DNA of 64,000 nucleotides from Thalassolituus hydrocarboniclasticus (GTDB taxonomy: Bacteria > Pseudomonadota > Gammaproteobacteria > Pseudomonadales > Oceanobacteraceae). Shown piece after piece: positions 49,393 through 59,282 of the stretch. The first letter of the stretch is position 1, and every line of letters begins with the position of its first letter. Both the position numbers and the translations under genes were made by a program. The DNA lies in NCBI RefSeq assembly GCF_025345565.1, contig NZ_CP054475.1, positions 701,501 to 765,500 on the forward strand, in the 5' to 3' direction. A model generated the notes under the pieces. It saw nothing but the letters and a program-made list of their open reading frames with translations, did not search any database and was not told the DNA's origin.

Positions 49393-49839
49393 ATGCAGGA
49401 TTTGTATGATTACCCGGTCGTGATTGAAATACCGGTGGCCTGGGGCGAGATGGATGCTTTCCAGCACGTGAATAACGCTCAGTTCTTCCGCTATTTTGAG
49501 AGTGCGCGGGTGCAGTATTTCGACAACCTGAAAATTCTCGATTACATGAACAACTACGCCCGCGGACCTATCCTGGCGTCGACCAATGCTAAATTTCTGG
49601 CACCAGTGAAATACCCGGACACCCTGAGTGTGGGTATCCGCAGTCAGCGTCTGGAGAGTGGACGCATTGCGCAGGAGTATGCGGTCTGGAGCCATGAGAC
49701 ATCACGTCTGGTGGCGAAAGGTGAGAGTCTGCTGGTGTTCTTTGACTACAAGGCCGGGCGGCCGTGCGACATACCGGAGGGGCTGGTGGAAAGTATTCTG
49801 AAACTGGAGCCGTATTTAGCGGAAAAGGCATCGAGCTGA
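49393..49839 (+). CDS. Hot-dog fold acyl-CoA thioesterase (4HBT family)
   Basis: 148 residues with the 4-hydroxybenzoyl-CoA thioesterase-type active-site pattern 'WGEMDAFQHVNNAQFFRYFE' near residue 18, where the Asp is the presumed catalytic residue. It likely hydrolyses acyl-CoA, but the chain specificity is unknown. It is monocistronic and ends at a terminator shared with mtnC. Confidence 0.9.
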   Translation: MQDLYDYPVVIEIPVAWGEMDAFQHVNNAQFFRYFESARVQYFDNLKILDYMNNYARGPILASTNAKFLAPVKYPDTLSVGIRSQRLESGRIAQEYAVWSHETSRLVAKGESLLVFFDYKAGRPCDIPEGLVESILKLEPYLAEKASS

Positions 49840-49846
49840 CAGGCCC

Positions 49847-49881
49847 AATAAAAACGGCAGGATTATCCTGCCGTTTTTATT
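49847..49881. terminator. Bidirectional terminator between the thioesterase gene and mtnC
   Basis: AATAAAAACGGCAGGA / TCCTGCCGTTTTTATT with a 3-base loop. Confidence 0.95.
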
Positions 49882-49895
49882 GTCGCTGCTGAGTT

Positions 49896-50603
49896 TCACA
49901 GCACTATGTCGGCAAAGCTGCTGACGGCGGTATGAGTGGGGTTCTGTGGCAGGGCAGCATCACGCACCAGCCAGCAGGTCTGCAGTCCGGCTTCACGGGC
50001 GGCATCCAGTTCTTCAATGATATCTGACAGAAACAGCACATCCGCCGCCTGAATATCGTGCTGCTTCTGCAGTTCGGTGAGGATATTCCGGTAAGAAGCG
50101 GCCTCCCGTTTAGCACCGACCAGAGTATCGAAATGACCACTGAACAATGGCAGCAGATCACCGTCCTGTGAATAACCGAAAAACAGCTTCTGCGCCTGTA
50201 CTGAGCCGGATGAATAGACATACAGCGGAATGCCGCTGGCATGCCAGCGCTGCAGGTATTCGGTGGCATCGGCATACATATGCGCGGCGTAGTCGCGGTT
50301 TTTGTAGCCGGCTTCCCAGATCAGTCCCTGCAGGGCTTTCAGCGGTGTGACTTTGCGGTCGGCGGCGATCCATTGCAGCAACAGCGCAATCAGCGCTTCA
50401 TGGTCAGTGGCGTCAACGTCGATACCTTCGGCGGCAGCCAGCTGCGCGGTCTGTGCCAGTTGCTGCTGCACCTGAGCATCCTGCAGATGGCTGCGCACGT
50501 AATCCGGTAAGTGCTGTGCGGCGTACGGAAAGAGCACGTCTTTGACAAAAGAGATGGAGGACGTGGTGCCTTCAATATCGGTCAGAATCAGTTTTACGGT
50601 CAT
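49896..50603 (-). CDS. mtnC: Enolase-phosphatase E1 (methionine salvage)
   Basis: MtnC enolises and dephosphorylates 2,3-diketo-5-methylthiopentyl-1-phosphate to acireductone. 235 residues of the HAD family: nucleophile motif 'ILTDIEGTTSSISF' at residue 8, 'LYVYSSGSVQAQKL' and 'FLSDIIEELDAAREAG'. It is the last gene of the minus-strand mtnA-mtnB-mtnD-mtnC operon, 12 bases after mtnD. Confidence 0.95.
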   Translation of the reverse strand: MTVKLILTDIEGTTSSISFVKDVLFPYAAQHLPDYVRSHLQDAQVQQQLAQTAQLAAAEGIDVDATDHEALIALLLQWIAADRKVTPLKALQGLIWEAGYKNRDYAAHMYADATEYLQRWHASGIPLYVYSSGSVQAQKLFFGYSQDGDLLPLFSGHFDTLVGAKREAASYRNILTELQKQHDIQAADVLFLSDIIEELDAAREAGLQTCWLVRDAALPQNPTHTAVSSFADIVL

Positions 50604-50615
50604 CAGGGTGGCGGC

Positions 50616-51161
50616 TCAGTTTTCCAGGCGGTTAAAGCGTTCGGCAATGTCGCTGCCGGTAAAGTTGGCGACCCAGCCGTCAGGGTTGTTGAACAGACGG
50701 ATGGCAATAAAGCCCGGATTCGGGCCCATATCAAACCAGTGCGGGGTGTTGGCCGGTACACTGATCAGGTCGCCTTTCTGGCACAGGACTTCAAACACTT
50801 TGTTGTCGGCATGCAGGGTGAACAGACCTTCGCCGGCGACGAAGAAACGCACTTCGTCTTCGCTGTGGGTGTGTTCGCTGAGAAACTTCTGGCGCAGCTC
50901 GGCTTTCTGCGGATGGTCGGCGCTGAGGCTGACCACATCCACGGTCTGATAGCCGTCTTCCTGCATCAGGCGGTCGATGTCTTTGCGGTAGGCGCTGATG
51001 ACTTCTTCCGCTTGGGCGCCGGCGCTCAGGTCGCTGCCGGTCTGCCACTGTTCGAAGCGTACGCCAATCTCTGCCAGTCGCGCCTGAATCTTGCTGCTGT
51101 TATCACTGGTAAACAACAGATTCGTTGTGTCGTGGTCGGTATAGATGCGGATAATGCTCAT
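50616..51161 (-). CDS. mtnD: Acireductone dioxygenase
   Basis: MtnD oxidises acireductone. With iron it gives the methionine precursor 2-keto-4-methylthiobutyrate and formate. The 181-residue cupin has metal ligands in 'HTHSEDEVRFFV' (near residue 97) and a downstream His in 'TPHWFDMG'. It lies 9 bases after mtnB. Confidence 0.96.
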   Translation of the reverse strand: MSIIRIYTDHDTTNLLFTSDNSSKIQARLAEIGVRFEQWQTGSDLSAGAQAEEVISAYRKDIDRLMQEDGYQTVDVVSLSADHPQKAELRQKFLSEHTHSEDEVRFFVAGEGLFTLHADNKVFEVLCQKGDLISVPANTPHWFDMGPNPGFIAIRLFNNPDGWVANFTGSDIAERFNRLEN

Positions 51162-51170
51162 GGCAGTCCC

Positions 51171-51794
51171 TTAGAGTTGACGGAGTTTCAGCAATTCGAG
51201 CTGGTAGCCTAACAGGTTTTCCAGCGCTTCCAGATGACGGAAACATTCCGCCAGATCTTTGCCCCAGGTGTACACGCCGTGACCGCGTATCAGGTAGGCG
51301 TGGCCCTGACCCTGAGCGCTCATATGCTGTTCGACCAGAGCGGCCAGGCGGGCGATATCCTGATCGTTGGCAAACAGCGGAAAGCTTATGGTGTCTTCGT
51401 GGGTGGTTTCCCCGGCGAAGGCTTTCTGCAGCTCCCAGCCGTTAAGCTGCAGCTGATCCTGTGGCCAGATCTGCGACAGCACCACCGCCACCGGCGAGTG
51501 GGTATGCAGCACGGCACCAATAGCCAGATCACGTTCGTACAGCTGAGTATGCAGCAGGGTTTCGGCGGAAGGCTTGCCCGGAGTTAGAGCGTGGCCATTC
51601 CAGTCGACCACCAGAATATCCGCCGGGGTCAGCTCGCCTTTGTGCTTACCGGAACTGGTCAGTGCGCAGCACTGCTCATTCAGGCGTACGGAATAGTTGG
51701 AACTGGTGGCCGGTGACCAGCCACGGCTGTAGAGGATGCGGCCATAATCGCACAGTGCCTGGGCGGCGCGGGCAAAATCCTGCTGATTAAACAT
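51171..51794 (-). CDS. mtnB: Methylthioribulose-1-phosphate dehydratase
   Basis: MtnB is a class II aldolase-fold, zinc-dependent dehydratase. 207 residues with 'GWSPATSSNYSVRL', the zinc-binding 'VLHTHSPVAVVLS' near residue 90 and 'YLIRGHGVYTWGKD'. I chose the ATG at 51794 because GAGGA lies six bases before it; the ATG at 51800 abuts the ribosome site. It follows mtnA by only 9 bases. Confidence 0.94.
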   Translation of the reverse strand: MFNQQDFARAAQALCDYGRILYSRGWSPATSSNYSVRLNEQCCALTSSGKHKGELTPADILVVDWNGHALTPGKPSAETLLHTQLYERDLAIGAVLHTHSPVAVVLSQIWPQDQLQLNGWELQKAFAGETTHEDTISFPLFANDQDIARLAALVEQHMSAQGQGHAYLIRGHGVYTWGKDLAECFRHLEALENLLGYQLELLKLRQL

Positions 51795-51803
51795 GGCCAT
51801 TCC

Positions 51804-52820
51804 TCAGCGTGCCAGCAACAGCGCAACGCTGTCGCGGTCGGGTTGCATAATCAGGCCCTTTTCGGTGGCGATGACATCGATCAGGCCAGCCGGGGTAACA
51901 TCAAATGACGGGTTAATGGCCTGACAGCCGGCCGGTGCAATCGGCTGACCAAAGAGACTGGTGACTTCTTCCTGCGGCCGCTGCTCGATCGGAATATCTT
52001 CACCGCTTTCGAGGGTTAAGTCGAAGGTGGTGGTCGGGGCGGCAACCATCACTTTTACCCCATGGTGTTTGGCCAGTACCGCCAGACTGTAAGTGCCGAT
52101 TTTATTGGCTACATCGCCGTTAGCGGTAATACGGTCGGCGCCGACAATCACCCAGTCGACGTTGCCCTGACGGAACAGCTGCGCGGCGGCGCCGTCGCAT
52201 ACCAGAGAGACAGGAATCTGATCCTGCATCAGTTCCCAGGCGGTCAGACGCGCGCCCTGTAACCACGGGCGGGTTTCCCCGGCGTATACCTGAGTAACCT
52301 TACCTTCGGCGTAACCGCTGCGGATAATGCCCAGAGCAGTACCGTGGCCACCGGTGGCCAGTGCGCCGGTGTTGCAGTGGGTGTAGATCACGGCATTTTC
52401 CGGCAGCACCGAGGCACCGAACTCGCCCATGGCGAGGTTGGCGGCGATATCTTCTTCGTGAATCTTGCGGGCTTCGGCCACCAGGGTGTGCGCATCGGCG
52501 GTGTTCAGCGCGGCCATGCGCTCCAGTGCCCAGAACAGGTTAACGGCAGTCGGACGGGATTCTGCCAGCACATGGTAAGCCTGCTGCAGATCGCGGCCGG
52601 CCAGCGCATCAAGGGCATAGCCATAGGCCGCGGCAATACCAATGGCCGGGGCGCCGCGCACGACCATGGCGCGGATGGCATCGGCAACTTCGGCGGCGGT
52701 GGTGTATTCGAGTACACGGTGTTCGTGCGGCAGTACGCGCTGATCAAGCAGATGCAGGCTTTGCTGGCGCCATTCGATGGCATGAAAAGAAGCGTGTGCG
52801 GATGCAGAATGTGCAGACAT
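51804..52820 (-). CDS. mtnA: S-methyl-5-thioribose-1-phosphate isomerase
   Basis: MtnA converts methylthioribose-1-phosphate to methylthioribulose-1-phosphate, the entry step of this operon. 338 residues from the ATG at 52820. Visible motifs are '[16 protein letters not shown]', '[18 protein letters not shown]', '[10 protein letters not shown]' and '[19 protein letters not shown]'. It is the first gene of mtnA-B-D-C; the enzyme that makes its substrate (MtnP or MtnK type) is not in the window. Confidence 0.96.
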   Translation of the reverse strand: MSAHSASAHASFHAIEWRQQSLHLLDQRVLPHEHRVLEYTTAAEVADAIRAMVVRGAPAIGIAAAYGYALDALAGRDLQQAYHVLAESRPTAVNLFWALERMAALNTADAHTLVAEARKIHEEDIAANLAMGEFGASVLPENAVIYTHCNTGALATGGHGTALGIIRSGYAEGKVTQVYAGETRPWLQGARLTAWELMQDQIPVSLVCDGAAAQLFRQGNVDWVIVGADRITANGDVANKIGTYSLAVLAKHHGVKVMVAAPTTTFDLTLESGEDIPIEQRPQEEVTSLFGQPIAPAGCQAINPSFDVTPAGLIDVIATEKGLIMQPDRDSVALLLAR

Positions 52821-52912
52821 GATGGCCGTCCTGATAACAAGGTGCGGGCAGCGGTAACACGCTGCCACGCACTTAAAATAAGGCGGCTATTCTAGCGGAA
52901 TAGCATCTGATC

Positions 52913-54529
52913 CTAAACTTTAAACTCGTTTACGATGCTGCGCAGTTGTTCGGCCTGCTCGGCCAGCTGTTCGGAGGCGCTGGCGGTGTTGCTGGCCTCG
53001 CGTACGGTATTCTCGGACACCTCATTGATACGCACGATATTGGCGCTGATTTCGGCCGCCACCTGGCTTTGTTCTTCCGCAGCGGTGGCAACCTGAGCGT
53101 TCATATTATTGATGGTGGCAACGTGCTGCATAATGCTGTTGAGTGAGTTTTCGGCCTGACGTGACTGTTCCACTGCTTTCTGGGCGTTGCCCTGACTGAG
53201 CTCCATCACCTGAACGGCTTCTTTCATATTGCGGTTGAGTCGTTCGGTAACACTCTGGATATCGCTGGTGGTTTCTTCGGTGCGGGCAGCCAGTGCACGA
53301 ACTTCATCGGCGACCACGGCAAAACCACGCCCCTGTTCCCCGGCGCGGGCGGCTTCAATGGCGGCGTTCAGCGCCAGCAGGTTGGTTTGTTCGGCAATGC
53401 CCTGAATGGTTTTGGAGGCATTGCCGATCTGTTCGCTTTCTTTCGCCAGCGTCTGGATAACGTCACGGGCGCGCTGTACATCCTGCACCAGCTCGGTAAT
53501 GGCGCGGATATTGGCTTCCATCACTTTTTGCGAGGCGCTGGTTTCTTCGCTGGCTTTGCGGGTGGCATCGGCGGCGGATTCGGCGCTCTCGGCAACTTCG
53601 GAGGCGGTGGCGGACATCTGGTTGACTGCTGTGGCTACCTGTTCAATCTCATCCTGCTGGTGCTGGATGCCACGGCGGGTGGCGGTGGCGATGGTCAGCA
53701 CCTTTTCAGAACCGGCGGACACACCAAGGCTTAAGTTAGCCATTACCCGAACCAGCAGCTGCAGGTGGCTGATAAAGCCGTTGAAGTTGGTCACCAGCTT
53801 ACCTATTTCGTCTCTGGCACTGGTCTGCAGACGCACGGTCAGGTCGCCCTGGCCGGTCGCCATAGCGCCCAGTGAATATACGATCCGGTTAACCAGCCGG
53901 GTGATCAGACTGGAGATGTACCAGGCGGTAAATTGCAGCATGGCGATCATAATCAGCGCGATCATCAGGCCGACTTTCAGTGTGCGTGTGCTCTCGTCGC
54001 TGGTGGCCTGAATTTCGGCTGAGAAGTTCTGATAGTTCTGCTGGCGTAACTGCTCCAACATGTTACTGAAGGCATCGTAAGTCTGGTTTGCCTGCTGCGC
54101 CCGTTGCGCCAGTTGTGCCAGCTCTATTGAGCCCTGAATCATGCCTCCGGCCATCAGGCTGGCGCTTTGCCAGTACTCATTGTAGGCGTTGCTGAGTTGC
54201 GTAATCTGAGGGTTGTCTGGCAGCAGCTCACGGATAGCATCCAGTGTGGTCAGCATGTCCTGATGATAGCGGCGGGCTTCATCAATGCGGTCTTCATCCA
54301 GATCGGCAACAGCATTCGCCAGCTCGTTGCGGACTTTAAATAACAGCAGGCCACTGTGGTCGATTTTTTCGGTCAGTGGGAAGGTTACCTGCTTCATATG
54401 CATCAGGCTGGCGTCCATTCTCTGCTGCGCGAGCAGGGAATAGCCCAGATAGATGAGAAAACCGGCGGCACCGGTCAGGGCAATAGCAAAAATTTTGTAG
54501 CGCAGGGATAGTCCGTTAAACAGCATCAT
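52913..54529 (-). CDS. Methyl-accepting chemotaxis protein
   Basis: 538 residues: first membrane span about 13-33, a periplasmic four-helix-type ligand domain (35-185), a second span about 188-208, then HAMP (210-262) and the cytoplasmic signalling domain with the conserved hairpin tip '[20 protein letters not shown]' near residue 395. No C-terminal CheR-tether pentapeptide is present (it ends 'IVNEFKV'). The ligand is unknown. It is an orphan receptor with no che genes nearby. Confidence 0.94.
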   Translation of the reverse strand: MMLFNGLSLRYKIFAIALTGAAGFLIYLGYSLLAQQRMDASLMHMKQVTFPLTEKIDHSGLLLFKVRNELANAVADLDEDRIDEARRYHQDMLTTLDAIRELLPDNPQITQLSNAYNEYWQSASLMAGGMIQGSIELAQLAQRAQQANQTYDAFSNMLEQLRQQNYQNFSAEIQATSDESTRTLKVGLMIALIMIAMLQFTAWYISSLITRLVNRIVYSLGAMATGQGDLTVRLQTSARDEIGKLVTNFNGFISHLQLLVRVMANLSLGVSAGSEKVLTIATATRRGIQHQQDEIEQVATAVNQMSATASEVAESAESAADATRKASEETSASQKVMEANIRAITELVQDVQRARDVIQTLAKESEQIGNASKTIQGIAEQTNLLALNAAIEAARAGEQGRGFAVVADEVRALAARTEETTSDIQSVTERLNRNMKEAVQVMELSQGNAQKAVEQSRQAENSLNSIMQHVATINNMNAQVATAAEEQSQVAAEISANIVRINEVSENTVREASNTASASEQLAEQAEQLRSIVNEFKV

Positions 54530-54661
54530 GCAGCATCATCCTGATTGAAAGCTCAGGATTAGGAATAGCTGACAGGGCGGGATGCGACAAGGAGGGTGAC
54601 CAGATAGTCAGAATGTCCTTTAAGGAATAACTGAAGTCACAAAAACTCAATGGTTATAGTC

Positions 54662-54698
54662 ATGCCGGAGTATGAGGCTGTTGCTCATACTCCGGCAT
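54662..54698 (-). terminator. Long hairpin after pgi
   Basis: ATGCCGGAGTATGAG / CTCATACTCCGGCAT, a 15-bp perfect stem with a 7-base loop, starts about 10 bases past the pgi stop. The minus-strand tail lacks a T run, so it may act as a processing-resistant 3' end. Confidence 0.65.
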
Positions 54699-54707
54699 CA
54701 GACAGGA

Positions 54708-56366
54708 TCAGAGCATATCCTGCATTTGCTGGTAAGCGCGTACCAGGCCGTTGGTAGATCCGTCAAAATGTTGCGGAATACGCTGTGATTCCAGCGCTTC
54801 CAGTACTTTATTACCAAGCTGTTTACCCAGTTCCACGCCCCACTGGTCGAAGGAGTTTACGCCCCAGAGCATGCCCTGCGCTGCGACCTTATGCTCGTAC
54901 AGAGCGATCAGTGCGCCAATGGTCTGTGGCTTGGATTTCGGATAGTACAGGGTATTACTCGGACGGTTACCGGGAATGACCTTCTGCGGCGCCAGTACGA
55001 TGGCTTCGGCCTTGCTCATGCCGGCGGCAATCAGTTCTTCGATGGCTTCTTCTTCCGATTTACCCTGCAGCAGCGCCTGACTCTGGCTCAGACAGTTGGA
55101 GACCAGCATGGCGTGGAAGTTATCGATCGGATTGTGGCTGCACATCGGCATGATGAAGTCACAGGGCGAGAAGTGGGTGCCCTGATGCAGCAGCTGGTGA
55201 AATGCATGCTGGCCGTTGGTGCCGACGCCACCCCAGATGATCGGGCCGGTCTGGTAGTCGACCTGATAACCATCGGCGGTGACCGACTTGCCGTTACTTT
55301 CCATATCGAGCTGCTGCAGGTGAGCCGGCAGGGTACGCAGATAGTGGTCGTACGGCAGGATGGCGTGGGAGTTCACACCGAAGAAGTTTACATACCAGAC
55401 GCCGAGCAATGCCATGATGACCGGCATATTCTGCTCCAGCGGTGCGGTGCGGAAATGCTCGTCCATTTCGAAAGCGCCGCGCAGCAGATCGCGGAAGTTG
55501 TCGATGCCGATTGCCAGTGCCAGCGGTAAACCAATGGCCGACCAGAGCGAATAGCGGCCGCCGACCCAGTCCCACATCGGGAAAATATTCTCTTCGGCGA
55601 TACCAAACTCAACGGCTTTCTCAACATTGGATGACACCGCGGTAAAGTGTTTGGCCAGGTCACTTTCGTTACCGCCGTTATCCAGGAACCACTGGCGACA
55701 GGCCATGGCATTCTTCAGGGTTTCCTGGGTACTGAACGACTTCGACTGAATAATAAACAGCGTGGTGGCCGGGTCGAGGCGCTTCAGAATCTCGGTGATA
55801 TGGGAGCCATCGATATTGGCCAGATAGTGAATGGTCAGGCGGCTGTCCCAGTAGGGTTTTAATGCGCCGGATGCCAGCTTGGGGCCAAGGAATGAACCGC
55901 CGATGCCGATGGAGACCACATCGGTAAAAGCTTTGTTGGTGTAGCCGCGCCATTGATTACGGCGGATCTTCCAGCAGAACTCCTCCATACGATGCACGGT
56001 ATCTTTGATTTCCGGCATGATGTCCTGGCCGTTAACCAGCACCGGGCGGTCGCTGAAATTGCGTAAAGCGGTGTGCAGGGCCGGCCGCTTTTCACTGCGG
56101 TTAATGGCTTCGCCGCTGAACATGCTGTCGATATGCAGCGGCAACTCGCGCTCGTGGGCCAGCTGCACCAGCAGACGCATGGTCTCTTCAGTAATGCGGT
56201 TTTTGGAGTAATCCAGATTCAGGCCGGCAGCCTGCAGATGAAAACGTTCGAAGCGGTATGGGTCTGCGGCAAACCAGTCACGCATATGCTGGTCTTTGAG
56301 TCCGGCATAATGTTGCTGCAGCAACTTCCAGCTTTCGGACTGGGTCAGGCTTCCTGTTACGGCCAT
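54708..56366 (-). CDS. pgi: Glucose-6-phosphate isomerase
   Basis: Pgi interconverts glucose-6-phosphate and fructose-6-phosphate. The 552 residues are the normal length. Family motifs include 'VSIGIGGSFLGPKL' near residue 151, 'FIIQSKSFSTQETL', 'MWDWVGGRYSLWSAIGLPLA', 'GTNGQHAFHQLLHQG' and the C-terminal 'SFDQWGVELGK'. It lies next to the pan genes, the order known from Pseudomonas. Confidence 0.98.
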   Translation of the reverse strand: MAVTGSLTQSESWKLLQQHYAGLKDQHMRDWFAADPYRFERFHLQAAGLNLDYSKNRITEETMRLLVQLAHERELPLHIDSMFSGEAINRSEKRPALHTALRNFSDRPVLVNGQDIMPEIKDTVHRMEEFCWKIRRNQWRGYTNKAFTDVVSIGIGGSFLGPKLASGALKPYWDSRLTIHYLANIDGSHITEILKRLDPATTLFIIQSKSFSTQETLKNAMACRQWFLDNGGNESDLAKHFTAVSSNVEKAVEFGIAEENIFPMWDWVGGRYSLWSAIGLPLALAIGIDNFRDLLRGAFEMDEHFRTAPLEQNMPVIMALLGVWYVNFFGVNSHAILPYDHYLRTLPAHLQQLDMESNGKSVTADGYQVDYQTGPIIWGGVGTNGQHAFHQLLHQGTHFSPCDFIMPMCSHNPIDNFHAMLVSNCLSQSQALLQGKSEEEAIEELIAAGMSKAEAIVLAPQKVIPGNRPSNTLYYPKSKPQTIGALIALYEHKVAAQGMLWGVNSFDQWGVELGKQLGNKVLEALESQRIPQHFDGSTNGLVRAYQQMQDML

Positions 56367-56473
56367 GAACTTTCCTTAAATGGGTCGGATAACAACGACA
56401 GGTCAGATGCGGCGAGTATACGGAAGGCAACAACAACGGGCAAAGCCTGCGCTCAGGGCTGACAGAGGCCCAT

Positions 56474-56500
56474 AAAAAAACGCCGCATAAAGCGGCGTTT
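56474..56500 (-). terminator. Terminator after panD
   Basis: AAACGCCGC / GCGGCGTTT. On the minus strand the stem is followed by seven Ts (the A run at 56474-56480). Confidence 0.9.
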
Positions 56501-56523
56501 ATTGGTCTGGCAGTGAGCAGGGC

Positions 56524-56904
56524 TCAGGCTACCTGGACCGGAATATCGAAGCTGGTATGGCTGACGCTGTTATCAGCGTTCAGGTACACCATCTTAGGCT
56601 TGAACGTGGCCAGCTCTTTTTCGTCATAGTTAGCGTAAGCACAGATAATAATGCGGTCGCCCACATCAGCCATATGCGCTGCAGCACCATTTACGGAAAT
56701 GATACCTGAACCATCTTCGCCACGAATAATATAGGTGGTGAAGCGTTTGCCATTATTGATGTTATAGATCTGGATCTGTTCAAACTCACGCATACCCGCG
56801 AGATCCAGCAATTTGCCGTCAATGGCACAAGAGCCTTCATAGTTCAGCACCGAGTGCGTAACCCGAGCCTGATGAAGCTTGGCTTTGAGCATGATGGATT
56901 GCAT
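56524..56904 (-). CDS. panD: Aspartate 1-decarboxylase
   Basis: PanD makes beta-alanine for pantothenate. The 126-residue pyruvoyl proenzyme self-cleaves between Gly24 and Ser25 in '[14 protein letters not shown]'. Lys9 and Tyr58-type residues are present ('[12 protein letters not shown]', 'RFTTYIIRG'). It lies 110 bases after panC and may have its own promoter there. Confidence 0.97.
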   Translation of the reverse strand: MQSIMLKAKLHQARVTHSVLNYEGSCAIDGKLLDLAGMREFEQIQIYNINNGKRFTTYIIRGEDGSGIISVNGAAAHMADVGDRIIICAYANYDEKELATFKPKMVYLNADNSVSHTSFDIPVQVA

Positions 56905-57014
56905 GGTAAACCCTTTCTTTACTATTCGGACGATTCTTCACTGTGGGAGCAGGTCCTGCAGCGCCGGAATTGTTCACTTATCACCCATATGGGCACAAGG
57001 CGGCGAAGTATGCC

Positions 57015-57875
57015 TCAATCATTCGCCTGATTCAATGTCACCTGAAGATTATCAATTAAGCGTGCTGAGCCAAGGAAAGCGGCGCCCAAAACGACTACAG
57101 AGTGGTCATTCAGTGTTGCCGGAGCCAGGTCTGAAGTACGGCGGATTTCCAGATAATCGGTACGGAAACCCCGCTGATTCAGGCGTTCTTCTGCATTTTT
57201 CAGGCTGTCGGAAAGGTCTTTTCCGGCTTTGAAGTCGTCAGCGATCTCGCTCAGGGTCTGATACAGGCCCGGGGCCAGCGCCCGTTCTTCGGCGCTCAGA
57301 TAACCGTTACGGGAGCTTAAGGCGAGGCCATCAGCTGCGCGTTTGGTCGGTACCGGGACGATTTCCAGCGGCATGCACAGGTCGTTCACCATTTTGCGGA
57401 TTACCGCTACCTGCTGAAAATCTTTTTCACCAAAAAAGGCCATATCCGGCAGTACCTGATTGAACAGTTTGCTGACCACCGTCGATACGCCGTCAAAGTG
57501 GCCAGGACGACTGCCGCCGCACAGCCCCTCAGATACGACCGGTACATGCACAATGCTCTGTGCGTCCTGGCCGTTGGGGTACATTTCATCGACATCGGGC
57601 GCAAACAGCAGATCACAGCCGGCGGCGGCGAGCTTTTCCTGATCGGCAGGCAGGGTGCGCGGGTAGCGTGCCAGATCGCTCTTATCGTTGAACTGCAGTG
57701 GGTTAACGAAAATGGATGAGACGGTAAAGCAGTCTGCCGCCAGCGAGCGCTCGATCAGGCTGATATGGCCTTCGTGCAGATTGCCCATGGTTGGCACAAA
57801 CCCGATACGGCGGCCGCTGTTGCGGGCATTGCGCACATGTTCACGCAGCTCGCGGATGGTATGAACGGTAATCAT
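57015..57875 (-). CDS. panC: Pantothenate synthetase
   Basis: PanC condenses pantoate and beta-alanine with ATP. 286 residues with the nucleotidyltransferase motif '[18 protein letters not shown]' near residue 27, '[16 protein letters not shown]' and '[11 protein letters not shown]'. It overlaps panB by four bases. Confidence 0.97.
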   Translation of the reverse strand: MITVHTIRELREHVRNARNSGRRIGFVPTMGNLHEGHISLIERSLAADCFTVSSIFVNPLQFNDKSDLARYPRTLPADQEKLAAAGCDLLFAPDVDEMYPNGQDAQSIVHVPVVSEGLCGGSRPGHFDGVSTVVSKLFNQVLPDMAFFGEKDFQQVAVIRKMVNDLCMPLEIVPVPTKRAADGLALSSRNGYLSAEERALAPGLYQTLSEIADDFKAGKDLSDSLKNAEERLNQRGFRTDYLEIRRTSDLAPATLNDHSVVVLGAAFLGSARLIDNLQVTLNQAND

Positions 57876-58681
57876 GCGCTGAATCCGTGTTCGGCGGCCG
57901 GGAACTGGCCGGATTTCACTTCTTCCACATAGGCGGCAAAGGCCTGCTGCACGTTACGGCCATCGGTGAGGAAATTTTTCACAAACTTAGGAGTAAAACC
58001 GGAATTCAGGCCCAGCATATCGTGCATCACCAGAACCTGCGCATCGGTATCAGCACCGGCGCCGATACCAATCACCGGAATGGATACCGCGGCACTGATA
58101 CGCGCAGCAAGGGCGCTGGGGACACATTCGAGCAGCAGCAGGTCGGTACCGGCTTTTTCCAGCGCGATGCAGTGGGCCAGCATAGCTTCGGCTTTATCGT
58201 CTTCACGGCCCTGTACGCGGTAACCGCCGAATTTGTTGACCGATTGCGGTGTCAGGCCGAGGTGTACGCACACCGGCACACCCTGACGGCCCAGAGACTC
58301 AACCAGCGGGATCAGCCAGTCATCACCTTCCAGCTTGACCATATGCGCACCGGCCTGCATCACTTTACGGGCGCTTTCCAGCCCCTGTTCCAGCGTGCCG
58401 TAACTCATAAACGGCAGGTCGGTCATAATGAATGCCGGGCGCTTGGCGCGGCGGTTACCACGGGCAACAGCCTCAGTGTGATAAACCATATGTTCAACCG
58501 TGACCGGCAGTGTGCTGTCCTGGCCCTGAATCACATTGCCGAGGGAGTCGCCGACCAGCAGCACTTCGACACCGGCATCGGCTGCCAGTTGGGCAAAGGT
58601 CGCGTCGTAGGCGGTCAGGACCGAAAATTTTTCCTGCCCGGCTTTCATTGCCTGCAGTGAGCGGATACTGATGGGACTCAT
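57872..58681 (-). CDS. panB: 3-methyl-2-oxobutanoate hydroxymethyltransferase
   Basis: PanB makes ketopantoate from ketoisovalerate and methylene-tetrahydrofolate. 269 residues with '[17 protein letters not shown]', '[15 protein letters not shown]', '[10 protein letters not shown]'-like sequence ('[17 protein letters not shown]') and 'FVKNFLTDG'. I chose the ATG at 58681, with GGAG seven bases upstream; the ATG at 58687 is too close to that site. It is followed by panC with a four-base overlap. Confidence 0.96.
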   Translation of the reverse strand: MSPISIRSLQAMKAGQEKFSVLTAYDATFAQLAADAGVEVLLVGDSLGNVIQGQDSTLPVTVEHMVYHTEAVARGNRRAKRPAFIMTDLPFMSYGTLEQGLESARKVMQAGAHMVKLEGDDWLIPLVESLGRQGVPVCVHLGLTPQSVNKFGGYRVQGREDDKAEAMLAHCIALEKAGTDLLLLECVPSALAARISAAVSIPVIGIGAGADTDAQVLVMHDMLGLNSGFTPKFVKNFLTDGRNVQQAFAAYVEEVKSGQFPAAEHGFSA

Positions 58682-58769
58682 GGTCATTCTCCGGTTACAG
58701 CGTTTCGTTTAGAAACAAATCTGGGGCGTATGGTGCGGATTGGCGCTTATAAGTCAACTGTCAGAGCAG

Positions 58770-59264
58770 TCAACAAACCTGTGGCGGTGGCCCGATGCGT
58801 TGCAGATCGCCACCGAATTCCGGCGTCAGCTCAGCAATGGCGCGGCCATCGGGCAGGTGCAGATCGGCGGCAATTTCAGTCAGCGGCAGCAGTACAAAAC
58901 TGCGTTTGTGCATCTCGTGATGGGGAATATTCAGGCGTTCGCTGCGCATTGTCAGATCGCCATACAGCAGCAGATCGAGATCGATACAGCGCTCACCCCA
59001 GTGGCGGCGTTTGATGCGGCCCTGTTCGCGCTCCTGAGCCTGCAGGGCATCCAGCAGGGCCAGCGGTTCGAGGCTGGTTTCCAGTTCGGCAACAGCATTC
59101 ACGTAATCCGGCTGATCCTGCGGCCCTAATGGTTTGCTGCCGTACAGTGAGGAGCAACGCAGCAGGCGGCTGTGCGGTAATGCAGCCAGCGCGCGCAGAG
59201 CGATAGTGATCTGCGCGGCAGGATCGTCAAGGTTGGCACCGAGGCCAATAAAGCAGCGAATCAT
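58770..59264 (-). CDS. folK: HPPK, 6-hydroxymethyl-7,8-dihydropterin pyrophosphokinase
   Basis: FolK transfers pyrophosphate from ATP to the folate precursor pterin. 164 residues with 'FIGLGANLDDPAAQITIAL' at the N-terminus and the family signature 'RRHWGERCIDLDLLLYG' near residue 88. It lies 18 bases after pcnB, so the two are co-transcribed. Confidence 0.95.
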   Translation of the reverse strand: MIRCFIGLGANLDDPAAQITIALRALAALPHSRLLRCSSLYGSKPLGPQDQPDYVNAVAELETSLEPLALLDALQAQEREQGRIKRRHWGERCIDLDLLLYGDLTMRSERLNIPHHEMHKRSFVLLPLTEIAADLHLPDGRAIAELTPEFGGDLQRIGPPPQVC

Positions 59265-59282
59265 AAGGATGAACGGCCGTCG

